A DNA stretch of 16,510 nt from Burkholderiaceae bacterium (lineage in GTDB: Bacteria > Pseudomonadota > Gammaproteobacteria > Burkholderiales > Burkholderiaceae), in contig CANBYN010000011.1 of NCBI GenBank assembly GCA_947373615.1, positions 1 through 16,510 on the forward strand, in the 5' to 3' direction. Below, piece after piece: positions 1 to 7,757 of the stretch; the stretch's first letter is position 1, and every line of letters starts with the position of its first letter. The position numbers were made by a program, and so were the translations under genes. Below the pieces are notes generated by a model, which was given only the letters and a program-made list of their open reading frames with translations, was not told the origin of the DNA and searched no databases.

Positions 1-529
1 CAGCAGCAAGACCCATAACAGCAGATTTACTTGTAGTGGGAGTGCTTAACTTCGGCTCTGATTTAGCTTCAGCCTTTGGTTCCAATCCAGCATCTACCTT
101 TGTATCAGCCTTAGGTTCGTGCGCAGGAACTGGAGTCACTTTTACTACGTCAGCGGGAGCTTCAGGTTTTGATTTTTCCTCTATTTTTGACTTTTCTTCG
201 GGCTTTGTGCCCAAACTTGGAGTTGGCAAGCTGGTCACGATATTGACTGCAATGTCGTTCGTTACTGATTTAGGTTTGTTATCAAGAATCCGAGGGAGCC
301 CAATTACGGCAATTAACACCAAAACGGCTACGCCTATGAGTCGGTGACGCGCTCTTTGTTGCTCAGGATCTTCAGTCAGGGCAAGTTCATCAGCCTCTAC
401 GGATCGCTGAAAACTTCGGGGGGTAACCTTTGGGGTGCCTTTTCTAGTGATGCGCCTTGCCCCCACTGAACCTAATTCAAGGTCATCAGCCAGTGTTTTT
501 CGCTTAAAAAAGCTTGGTAAACGAATCAT
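1..529 (-). CDS. SPOR-domain (DedD-like) membrane protein, N-terminal part only
   Basis: This is an open minus-strand frame starting at ATG 529-527 and running off the left edge (176 codons seen). The translation starts MIRLPSFFKRKTLADD. A charged cytoplasmic stretch of about 60 residues is followed by one hydrophobic segment at about residues 63-80 (LIGVAVLVLIAVIGLPRIL), then a long linker rich in Lys, Glu, Pro and Ala with loosely repeated EPKA/KPE motifs. This is the layout of DedD/FtsN-type bitopic proteins, in which a periplasmic C-terminal SPOR domain binds denuded septal peptidoglycan. That domain would lie outside the window, so the SPOR assignment rests on architecture and on the position after folC, where Burkholderiales usually carry such a gene before cvpA and purF. 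The start is 3 bases after the folC stop, so the two genes are probably translationally coupled. Confidence 0.75.
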   Translation of the reverse strand, partial: MIRLPSFFKRKTLADDLELGSVGARRITRKGTPKVTPRSFQRSVEADELALTEDPEQQRARHRLIGVAVLVLIAVIGLPRILDNKPKSVTNDIAVNIVTSLPTPSLGTKPEEKSKIEEKSKPEAPADVVKVTPVPAHEPKADTKVDAGLEPKAEAKSEPKLSTPTTSKSAVMGLAA

Positions 530-532
530 GGG

Positions 533-1858
533 TCAATGCGCCTGGTTGTTTCGATAAGCCATTACGCCGGCAACAGTATAGAAGGATCCGAAGCTGACAA
601 TTCTATCACCCTCACCCGCCTGAGATAGCGCTTTTTGATACGCTGCTGCAGGATTTTCAAAGGTATTGATGCCCCCGTCAGACCCATTTTTTGACTTCAC
701 GCCCAAAGCCTCAAGCTTCTCAGCGAGATAATTGGCGCTAGCGGCCCTTGGAGTTGGTAAATCTGTGCAAAACCAGAAATCTACTATGCCTAAGAGGGGG
801 TTAATAATGCCTTCAATATCCTTATCAGCCATTGCTCCAAAAATCGCATAGGTATAGGGGTGATAACCCATCTTATCAAGCCCTTGCCCTAAGGTAGCCG
901 CCGCATGGGGGTTGTGAGCTACATCTAAGACCACAGTAGGCTGGCCAGGTAAAACCTGAAAGCGGCCCGGCAGCTCTACCAAAGCAAAGCCATTACGAAT
1001 ATCTTGGGCGCTCACTGGCAAACGCTGGTGCAAAGCCATCAGTGCAGCAATTACAGCCGAAGCATTCAGAATTTGATTGACACCTCGTAATGCGGGGTAA
1101 CCTAAACCACTAAAGCGCTTTTTACGCCCTGCCCAACCCCACTGCTGTTTATCACCTTGGTAGTTGTAATCACGTCCATGCAACCAAAGGTCGCAACCTA
1201 ATTTTTCAGCGTAATCAATTAAAGATTGAGGTGGAGCTGGGTCTCCGCAAACTGCAATTTGCCTAGACCGAAAAATACCTGATTTTTCTAAACCAATCGC
1301 TTCACGTGAGTTACCTAAGAAATCAGCGTGATCAATGTCAATGCTAGTCACGATGGCGCAATCAGCATCTAGGATATTGACAGCATCAAGACGACCGCCC
1401 ATTCCTACCTCAAGCACCACCGCATCTAAATTGGATTGAGCAAACAGATGCATGATCACTAAAGTAGTGAATTCAAAATACGTTAAAGTTGGTGCGTCCA
1501 GTAAACTCACACGTGCTTTTTCTACTGCAGTAAAATGTTCTAGCAATAGATGATCACTTGCCTCCTCACCATTGACGCGAGCACGCTCATTAAATTTGAG
1601 TAAATGGGGTGAGGTATGGCAACCTACGCGATATCCCGATGCCAATAAAATACTCTCGAGATAAGCACAGGTTGAACCTTTACCATTAGTACCAGCAACG
1701 GTAATAACTGGGCAATCAAAACGAAGATCAAGCGCAGCTTTAACGCGATTAATGCGCTCTAAACCCATGTCTATACCAACGGGATGCGCAGTTTCGAGGT
1801 GGCTGAGCCAAGCCTCTAGGTTGGCAAATAGTATAGGAGATTGGTATGCGGTACTCAA
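533..1858 (-). CDS. folC: Bifunctional folylpolyglutamate synthase / dihydrofolate synthase
   Basis: FolC joins glutamate to dihydropteroate to make dihydrofolate, and adds further glutamates to reduced folates, using ATP in the cytoplasm. The protein is about 441 residues, normal for the family. Visible motifs, numbered from the chosen start, are the Mur-ligase-type P-loop TVAGTNGKGS (GTNGKGS at 56-62), TSPHL at 82-86, and further on VGMGGRLDAVN, the usual second signature. The late DVAHNPHAA motif of the C-terminal domain is also present. The start is uncertain. The frame is open from a TTG at 1885-1883, which would overlap the accD end by 23 bases. I prefer the TTG at 1858-1856, 4 bases after the accD stop, because the overlapping residues show no family similarity. 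Neither start has a convincing ribosome binding site, so reinitiation after accD is likely. Confidence 0.95.
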   Translation of the reverse strand: MSTAYQSPILFANLEAWLSHLETAHPVGIDMGLERINRVKAALDLRFDCPVITVAGTNGKGSTCAYLESILLASGYRVGCHTSPHLLKFNERARVNGEEASDHLLLEHFTAVEKARVSLLDAPTLTYFEFTTLVIMHLFAQSNLDAVVLEVGMGGRLDAVNILDADCAIVTSIDIDHADFLGNSREAIGLEKSGIFRSRQIAVCGDPAPPQSLIDYAEKLGCDLWLHGRDYNYQGDKQQWGWAGRKKRFSGLGYPALRGVNQILNASAVIAALMALHQRLPVSAQDIRNGFALVELPGRFQVLPGQPTVVLDVAHNPHAAATLGQGLDKMGYHPYTYAIFGAMADKDIEGIINPLLGIVDFWFCTDLPTPRAASANYLAEKLEALGVKSKNGSDGGINTFENPAAAYQKALSQAGEGDRIVSFGSFYTVAGVMAYRNNQAH

Positions 1859-1862
1859 GCGC

Positions 1863-2750
1863 TTAAACGACTGCGCTACCCGCAATTGCAGGCTCAGGAA
1901 GTTTTTGCAGCAATGCTAATAAATGAGCAATCTCTCCACGCATCTGACGACGATCCACAATCATGTCAATGCCACCTTTTTGCATCAAGAATTCAGAACG
2001 CTGAAACCCTTCGGGTAACTTCTCACGGACGGTCTGCTCAATCACTCGAGGACCAGCAAAGCCGATCAAGGCTTTTGGCTCTGCCATCACAACGTCGCCC
2101 ATAAAAGCAAAGCTTGCTGAAATACCACCCATTGTTGGATCTGTTAAAACGCTGATGTAAGGCAAACTTTTTTTAGACAGTAAGGTCAACATTGAGTTGG
2201 TCTTAGCCATCTGAAATAGCGATAACAAACTTTCTTGCATACGTGCGCCTCCAGTAGCAGTCACGCAAATGAAGGCGCATTTTTTATCAATCGCTTCTTG
2301 TACTCCGCGGGCAAAGCGCTCACCCACTACAGAACCCATCGAGCCACCCATGTATTGAAATTCAAAGCAAGCTGCAACAACAGGAATCATTTCAACCTTG
2401 CCGCCCATGACGATGAGCGCCTCAGATTCACCAGAGGCATCATTTGCTTCTTTAATGCGATCCGGATATTTTTTGGAGTCTTTAAATTTCAGCGGATCGG
2501 TTGGATAGATATCGGCTCCGATTTCGTATCGCCCCTTAGGGTCTAACAAACTGTCTAAGCGTTGACGTGCGCCAATACGCATGTGATGGCTACATTTTGG
2601 GCAAACTGAAAGATTAGCTTCAATGTCAGTGCTGTAAAGAACAGTTTCACAACTAGGGCACTTAACCCATAATCCTTCTGGTACTGATTTACGATTTGCA
2701 GGATCAGTATGTTGAATTTGGGGTGGGAGTAATTTATCTATCCAGCTCAT
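1863..2750 (-). CDS. accD: Acetyl-CoA carboxylase carboxyltransferase subunit beta
   Basis: AccD is the zinc-containing beta subunit of the carboxyltransferase half of acetyl-CoA carboxylase. With AccA it moves carboxyl groups from biotin to acetyl-CoA to give malonyl-CoA, the first committed step of fatty acid synthesis. The 295-residue protein has the N-terminal four-cysteine zinc ribbon (Cys31, Cys34, Cys50, Cys53) after LWVKCPSC. The crotonase-fold carboxyltransferase domain follows, with the family signatures ATGGARMQE and DPTMGGISASFA. The length is typical. Its ATG overlaps the trpA stop by one base (TAATG) and no clear Shine-Dalgarno sequence precedes it, which suggests translational coupling to trpA. 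The accA partner is not in the window. Confidence 0.98.
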   Translation of the reverse strand: MSWIDKLLPPQIQHTDPANRKSVPEGLWVKCPSCETVLYSTDIEANLSVCPKCSHHMRIGARQRLDSLLDPKGRYEIGADIYPTDPLKFKDSKKYPDRIKEANDASGESEALIVMGGKVEMIPVVAACFEFQYMGGSMGSVVGERFARGVQEAIDKKCAFICVTATGGARMQESLLSLFQMAKTNSMLTLLSKKSLPYISVLTDPTMGGISASFAFMGDVVMAEPKALIGFAGPRVIEQTVREKLPEGFQRSEFLMQKGGIDMIVDRRQMRGEIAHLLALLQKLPEPAIAGSAVV

Positions 2751-3553
2751 TAGTTTTGACTATCCAGTGCGTCGCGAATCTCACGAATGAAGGTTTCAAG
2801 CGATTGTACTGCTTGCCCAGGGGGCACATCTTCCAAAAGGCGAATAATCCGGCTGCCAATGACCACAGCATCAGCACTAGCAGATATCGCCTTAGCGCTA
2901 GCTGCATCACTAATACCAAAGCCCACGGCAATCGGAATATCGGTTTCTTGACGAATTGTAGGGATGATGCTTGCTACATCTTGGGTATTGAGGTGTGATG
3001 CCCCTGTTACCCCACGCATCGATACGTAATAGATATAACCAGAAGCAACTTTGGCGGCCTCTTTTATTCGCTCGTGTGATGAAGTGGGCGCCAATAAGAA
3101 AATGGGATCAATACCCGCAACACGCATACGCGCCGCAAAATCAACACACTCTTCTGGCGGGTAATCCACCACCAACACACCGTCTACACCAGCCGCTTTT
3201 GCTTCAGTGGCAAAACGCTCGGCCCCCATTTGCTCAACAGGATTGGCATAACCCATGAGTACCACGGGAGTATTAGCATCATCCTTACGAAACTCTTTGA
3301 CCATTTCTAAGCAACCATGCAAAGTCACGCCATGCGCTAATGCACGCTCGGATGATCTCTGAATTACAGGACCATCAGCCATTGGGTCTGAAAATGGTAC
3401 ACCCAACTCGATCACACTAGAACCGCCACGTACCAATGCATGCATTAACTCAATAGTTAATTTTGGATCAGGGTCACCCGCAGTAATAAAAGGAATTAAT
3501 CCTTTTTTGCCTGTAGCTTTTAGCTCTTTAAAGAGCGCTGTAATTTTTGACAT
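2750..3553 (-). CDS. trpA: Tryptophan synthase alpha subunit
   Basis: TrpA cleaves indole-3-glycerol phosphate to indole and glyceraldehyde 3-phosphate, and passes indole through a tunnel to TrpB in the alpha2-beta2 complex. The protein is 267 residues, the usual size for this TIM barrel. The two catalytic acids sit at the numbering of the Salmonella enzyme: Glu49 in VIELGVPFSDP and Asp60 in DPMADGP. The phosphate-binding end of the barrel is seen in VGFGISD and in VVIGSRII. It starts 9 bases after the trpB stop and its own stop overlaps the accD start, so trpB, trpA and accD are almost certainly in one transcript. Confidence 0.98.
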   Translation of the reverse strand: MSKITALFKELKATGKKGLIPFITAGDPDPKLTIELMHALVRGGSSVIELGVPFSDPMADGPVIQRSSERALAHGVTLHGCLEMVKEFRKDDANTPVVLMGYANPVEQMGAERFATEAKAAGVDGVLVVDYPPEECVDFAARMRVAGIDPIFLLAPTSSHERIKEAAKVASGYIYYVSMRGVTGASHLNTQDVASIIPTIRQETDIPIAVGFGISDAASAKAISASADAVVIGSRIIRLLEDVPPGQAVQSLETFIREIRDALDSQN

Positions 3554-3562
3554 AAGGATTTC

Positions 3563-4756
3563 TTACCCTTCAGAACCAGTTGCTTGTGCAACTGTATGCA
3601 TATCTTTATCACCACGACCAGACAGGTTTATCAAAATAGTTTTGTCTTTAGGCAATGTCTTAGCCAGCTTGCAGGCGTAGGCAATAGCGTGAGAAGACTC
3701 AAGGGCTGGAATGATGCCTTCAATACGGCAGCAATCGTGGAAAGCTTGGAGTGCTTCTTCGTCCGTAATAGCTACATAGTCAGCACGACCGGAGTCTTTT
3801 AACCATGCATGCTCAGGGCCAACGCCTGGGTAATCCATGCCCGCTGAAACAGAGTGCGTTTCAGAGATCTGACCATTCTCGTCTTGCAATAAATAAGTGC
3901 GGTTGCCATGTAACACACCTGGTTTACCGACACACAATGCAGCAGAATGCAGACCACTACCAAGACCATGTCCTGCGGCTTCAACGCCAATCAATTTGAC
4001 TTCAGGGAAATCAATGTATGGATAAAAGATGCCCATTGCATTAGATCCGCCACCAACACAAGCGAGTACGTAGTCGGGCTGGCGTCCAGTCATCTCAGGC
4101 ATTTGCACTTTGCACTCTTCACCAATGACGCTTTGGAAATCACGCACCATCATTGGATATGGGTGTGGACCTGCAACGGTACCAATAATGTAGAAAGTGT
4201 TATCTACATTGGTTACCCAATCGCGCATCGCCTCATTAAGCGCATCTTTTAATGTTTTGGTGCCCGACTCCACTGGAACCACTTTGGCGCCGAGTAATTT
4301 CATGCGAAAGACGTTTTGCGCCTGACGAGCAACGTCAACAGAACCTTGATAGACCGTACAGTCCAAGCCAAAGCGCGCGCAGATAGTAGCTGTAGCTACG
4401 CCATGCTGCCCTGCTCCAGTTTCCGCAATGATGCGTGGCTTACCCATTCGTTTTGCCAACATTGCTTGACCAATGACGTTATTAATCTTATGCGCGCCCG
4501 TGTGGTTTAAATCTTCACGTTTCAAATAGATCTGCGCACCACCGAGCATTTCGCTCCAGCGTTTAGCGTGATAAACGGGTGATGGTCTACCAACAAAGTG
4601 TTTGAGTTCGTAGTGGAACTCTTCGATAAATTCTGGATCATTTTGATATTTTGCATAAGCCTCTTTGAGCTCATCTAGTGCATACATCAATGTCTCAGAA
4701 ACAAACACACCGCCGTAAGGACCGAAGTGTCCTCGTGCATCTGGCTTGTCGTACAT
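3563..4756 (-). CDS. trpB: Tryptophan synthase beta subunit
   Basis: TrpB is the pyridoxal-phosphate subunit of tryptophan synthase and condenses indole with L-serine to make tryptophan. The 397-residue protein has the PLP-binding lysine at position 90 in LNHTGAHKINN, the catalytic glutamate at 112 in AETGAGQHG, and the phosphate-binding loop GGGSNA at 235-240. The C-terminal signature LSGRGDKD is also present. This is the standard TrpB1 type, consistent with an adjacent trpA. A good ribosome binding site (AGAGGT, 4761-4766) sits just before the ATG. The gene follows trpF after 30 bases. No tryptophan-rich leader or attenuator hairpin is visible upstream, and trpE, trpG, trpD and trpC are absent, so the pathway is split as is usual in beta-proteobacteria. 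Confidence 0.98.
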   Translation of the reverse strand: MYDKPDARGHFGPYGGVFVSETLMYALDELKEAYAKYQNDPEFIEEFHYELKHFVGRPSPVYHAKRWSEMLGGAQIYLKREDLNHTGAHKINNVIGQAMLAKRMGKPRIIAETGAGQHGVATATICARFGLDCTVYQGSVDVARQAQNVFRMKLLGAKVVPVESGTKTLKDALNEAMRDWVTNVDNTFYIIGTVAGPHPYPMMVRDFQSVIGEECKVQMPEMTGRQPDYVLACVGGGSNAMGIFYPYIDFPEVKLIGVEAAGHGLGSGLHSAALCVGKPGVLHGNRTYLLQDENGQISETHSVSAGMDYPGVGPEHAWLKDSGRADYVAITDEEALQAFHDCCRIEGIIPALESSHAIAYACKLAKTLPKDKTILINLSGRGDKDMHTVAQATGSEG

Positions 4757-4786
4757 AGCTACCTCTTTTGAATTATCTACAGCAAA

Positions 4787-5464
4787 TTATTGGGATGATG
4801 ATTTCGCATCTGTCGCGCGCACTGCTTTTACAAAATCAAACATAAGCGCGGAGTCTTTAACACCCCTGCTGCTTTCTACGCCGCTACTGACGTCAACTGC
4901 GCAAGGATGTAGGTGTGCAATTGCCTCGCCCACGTTGTGCGTGTTCAATCCACCACTCAAAACGACCCGAGGCGCGTTTTCGCTTACCCATGTCTCTGGA
5001 ATTCCTTGCCAATCAAAAGGAACGCCTCCGCCACCATATCCCTCAACGAGGGCATCTAGCAGAAAAGCGCTTGCATCCTTGTATTGTAGGGAAAATTCAT
5101 CGAAAGCGAAGCCTTGCCCTATACGGGCAGCTTTCATCCAAGGCTCCCCATTAGCTAGCTCAGCGCAGCGCTTTGGCGTCTCATCCCCGTGAAATTGCCA
5201 TAAGGTAATGGAAGTAGCAGCGCGTATAGCTGCAAATTCCTCATCTGTTGGATTTACGACTAGACCGACGGCATCTACCCCTGTGGGGAGTCTAGAAATG
5301 AGCTGGGCAGCGATATTAGGGCTTACAGCCCGAACGCTGGGAGGGTAAAAGACAAAGCCGACTGCATCTACACCCGCCAAAACAGCTGAATCAATGTCAG
5401 CCGAGGTCTTTAAACCGCAGATTTTGACCCTGGTACGCCCAGGAGAGTATGTCAGTAAGCCCAT
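4787..5464 (-). CDS. trpF: Phosphoribosylanthranilate isomerase
   Basis: TrpF converts N-(5-phosphoribosyl)anthranilate to the carboxyphenylamino-deoxyribulose phosphate intermediate of tryptophan synthesis. It is a small TIM-barrel enzyme. From ATG 5464-5462 the protein has 225 residues. The catalytic cysteine is Cys16 in RVKICGLK and the general acid is probably Asp137 in FLLDALVEG. FHGDE (91-95), LSGGLN (169-174) and DVSSGVE (191-197) are the family's substrate-binding signatures. The frame stays open upstream to a TTG at 5521-5519, but that would overlap truA by 31 bases and add 19 residues unlike the family. The ATG leaves 26 bases after the truA stop and is preferred. Together with trpB and trpA it forms the downstream half of the split trp pathway. 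Confidence 0.96.
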   Translation of the reverse strand: MGLLTYSPGRTRVKICGLKTSADIDSAVLAGVDAVGFVFYPPSVRAVSPNIAAQLISRLPTGVDAVGLVVNPTDEEFAAIRAATSITLWQFHGDETPKRCAELANGEPWMKAARIGQGFAFDEFSLQYKDASAFLLDALVEGYGGGGVPFDWQGIPETWVSENAPRVVLSGGLNTHNVGEAIAHLHPCAVDVSSGVESSRGVKDSALMFDFVKAVRATDAKSSSQ

Positions 5465-5490
5465 AAACGGATGATAAGCCCTTGGAATGA

Positions 5491-6321
5491 TTATTTCCCG
5501 ATGACTGTAGAGGGTAGCCAAGAGTTTTCAAGCCATGGTCCCGGAATCTGAAATTCCTCTGGGTAGGCAATTTTGGCTAAATACAGGCCATCGGCCATGA
5601 ACGTAGGCGCGGCAACTTGCCTATTTTTAGCTGCGAGCACTTCTGCCATCCACGCTGGCTTTTGCCTACCTTGACCAATTTGCAGAAAACAACCGACCAC
5701 ATTACGAACCATATGGTGCAAAAAGGCATTTCCACGGATTTGAAAATAGAGCCATGGCTCCTCGGAAATAATCTCAATGGAATACATTGTTTTAACTGGT
5801 GACTTGCTTTGACACTCCGATGATCGAAATGAGCTGAAATCATGTTCGCCAATTAAATACTCAGTCGCAATTTTCATGGCGTTCACATTAAGCCATTGAT
5901 TTGGAGGCAGAATTAAATAGCCTGCACGTGAACTTACCATCGGTGAGCGACAAGGGCCTGCATGCAAGGCATAAACATAGGTACGTTCAAATGCTGAAAA
6001 GCGCGCACTAAATTCCTGAGGAACACGCTTCGCCCAATTGACTACGATTGATGATGGGAGGAATGTATTCACGCCTCTTACCCAAGAAAAATCTTCTCGC
6101 TCTACATTGGTATCAAAATGAACAACTTGGCCTAATGCATGTACGCCAGCATCGGTCCTACCAGCAGTAATCGTTTTGAACGGAAACTCTGCGCTAGCCT
6201 GTTCACCAACAAAAGCAGAGATCGCCTTTTCTAATTCATCTTGGACTGTATTATGGTTTACCTGAGTTTGCCACCCAGAATAAGGACTGCCATCGTATTG
6301 AAGACCAAGAGCTATACGCAT
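5491..6321 (-). CDS. truA: tRNA pseudouridine(38-40) synthase
   Basis: TruA converts uridines 38, 39 and 40 in the anticodon stem-loop of many tRNAs to pseudouridine. The 276-residue protein shows the N-terminal YDGSPYSGWQ motif and the catalytic aspartate Asp57 in AGRTDAGVHALGQ. It also has the later FLHHMVRNVVG motif of the TruA fold. Length and start are typical. The sequence TAAGG before the ATG, with a spacing of about 8 bases, serves as ribosome binding site and overlaps the fimV stop codon, so truA translation is probably tied to fimV. Its position between fimV and trpF is conserved in Burkholderiales. Confidence 0.97.
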   Translation of the reverse strand: MRIALGLQYDGSPYSGWQTQVNHNTVQDELEKAISAFVGEQASAEFPFKTITAGRTDAGVHALGQVVHFDTNVEREDFSWVRGVNTFLPSSIVVNWAKRVPQEFSARFSAFERTYVYALHAGPCRSPMVSSRAGYLILPPNQWLNVNAMKIATEYLIGEHDFSSFRSSECQSKSPVKTMYSIEIISEEPWLYFQIRGNAFLHHMVRNVVGCFLQIGQGRQKPAWMAEVLAAKNRQVAAPTFMADGLYLAKIAYPEEFQIPGPWLENSWLPSTVIGK

Positions 6322-6330
6322 AGTATGGCC

Positions 6331-7749
6331 TTAGGTATTCCGATGCGAGAGCTCCGACAATAAGCCCTGCGCTTCGATGGTGATTGCTGGGTCCACAGAA
6401 TTGCTCATTCGCAATACCTCCTCAAGAGATTTTTTGGCCGCAGAAAAATCTTCAATCGTGACATAAGCACGTGCAAGATTTAATTTCACACGAAGCGTAT
6501 CTGCTAAAGGATTATTTTGTGAGCTAGAAATTACGGCGGAAGGTTCTGTATTCGAAGTATTGCTTGCTGGCTTTGAAAGATCGAGGTCAATTCCCTCAAA
6601 CAAGGCTTTCGCACGTGCAGGCATTTCAAAGCGAGAACCGGGCGCTACTTTATCAACCCCATCATTGGTCTTTTGTGCACGACTATGAGTAACATTCGAA
6701 CTAAAGTGAGGGACTTCTGAACGACGCGCATTACGCGCTAATACCCAAAGCAATAAACCTGTTAATGTAATCAATCCAAGTGCCAAAATTGCTGGCCCAA
6801 ATCCGCCAAGTCCAAAATTATTATCAATGGCTTTTTTCTCCTTAGACTTATTTAGGAGACCTTGCAAATCTGCAATATTCTTTTCTAATTCAGCTACACG
6901 CGCTTTGGTTTGCTCAAGCATCTTTTCTTGCGCAACCAATTCTTCTGTATAACGACGCTCTTGCTCATTGCCGCCAGCACTTGAACCTATTCTTAAACGA
7001 TCTTTTTCTACAGCTTCAGGGGCCTTAATATTGCTAGCCTTTCCATTTCCACCTTTGGAACCCTTATCACCTTGCTCTGCGTGCCACTGCTCATTAGCCT
7101 CTGCAATAAATTGATTGGCTTCGGTAGGACTAATCGAGCGCAGTAATGCCTGGCTTGGTTTATTGAGTTCAGCACCTGCTGCCAGGCGATTAATGCTGCC
7201 ACTAGCAAATGCATCGGGATTAGCTTTGTATAAGGCCATCATGGTTTGATCTAAAGTAGCGCCTTCTAATTGCGGCGCCATGACAGCAGCTATCTCGGAC
7301 AAGGTCTGGCCCGGCTTAACCAGAATCTTTTGCACATCACCTAATAACAAGGTAAATGTTTTAGTTAGGCTGCCACTAGACCAAGAGAGGTTGACCAAGA
7401 TATCTAAGAACGGATCGTCAGTCATTGGAACTGAATTGACAGTTTCAACCAAGACCATTAACTTTTCTTGACGATTGCGATACACCATTGCTTGAGGATT
7501 GAGCTCAAGAATCTTTTGTGAAATCCCAAGACGCTCATAAGCAGCTTTACCTGGTATTGCTACATTAAGACTGGATAACAAATTTTGCTCATCAGCGCCT
7601 AAGCGAATAGGAATTTCTACACGCAAAGGCTCTCCAGGACGAGATTGCAACAGTGGGGCGCCTAATGAGACGGCCCCTACCGAGCAGGACCAACTAAGCA
7701 ATACTAAGCAAAGTACTTTTAAAAAGCTCTTATGGCCATAGCGAGACAT
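6331..7749 (-). CDS. fimV: FimV/HubP-type inner-membrane polar protein, compact form
   Basis: FimV/HubP proteins are polar scaffolds that affect type IV pili and, in some bacteria, chromosome and flagellum placement. This 472-residue protein has the family's domains in order. A signal peptide covers about residues 1-26 (hydrophobic core VLCLVLLSW). A periplasmic N-terminal domain begins SLGAPLLQSRPGEPLRVEI. A LysM-like segment lies at about 143-180 (VKPGQTLSEIA). A coiled coil spans about 265-305, and one membrane helix about 317-338. The cytoplasmic tail ends with LARAYVTIEDFSAAKKSLEE, the TPR-like C-terminal FimV motif, and holds FEGIDLDL at 384-391. It is much shorter than the roughly 900-residue Pseudomonas protein, because the acidic cytoplasmic region is reduced. 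It follows asd by 8 bases and precedes truA by 9. Family membership is well supported; the exact role here is not known. Confidence 0.9.
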   Translation of the reverse strand: MSRYGHKSFLKVLCLVLLSWSCSVGAVSLGAPLLQSRPGEPLRVEIPIRLGADEQNLLSSLNVAIPGKAAYERLGISQKILELNPQAMVYRNRQEKLMVLVETVNSVPMTDDPFLDILVNLSWSSGSLTKTFTLLLGDVQKILVKPGQTLSEIAAVMAPQLEGATLDQTMMALYKANPDAFASGSINRLAAGAELNKPSQALLRSISPTEANQFIAEANEQWHAEQGDKGSKGGNGKASNIKAPEAVEKDRLRIGSSAGGNEQERRYTEELVAQEKMLEQTKARVAELEKNIADLQGLLNKSKEKKAIDNNFGLGGFGPAILALGLITLTGLLLWVLARNARRSEVPHFSSNVTHSRAQKTNDGVDKVAPGSRFEMPARAKALFEGIDLDLSKPASNTSNTEPSAVISSSQNNPLADTLRVKLNLARAYVTIEDFSAAKKSLEEVLRMSNSVDPAITIEAQGLLSELSHRNT

Positions 7750-7757
7750 CAGAATGG

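Noticed and set aside
36..347. Ser/Gly/Phe-rich plus-strand open frame
   Set aside because: It is the antisense image of the Lys/Glu/Pro-rich linker and membrane helix of the SPOR-type protein; no ribosome binding site was seen.
4746..5192. 148-residue plus-strand open frame
   Set aside because: It lies antisense to trpF and the trpB start, has no recognisable domain, and the opposite strand carries a clear enzyme with catalytic motifs.
5465..5521. TTG start for trpF inside truA
   Set aside because: It adds 19 residues without family similarity and overlaps truA; an ATG lies at the expected place.
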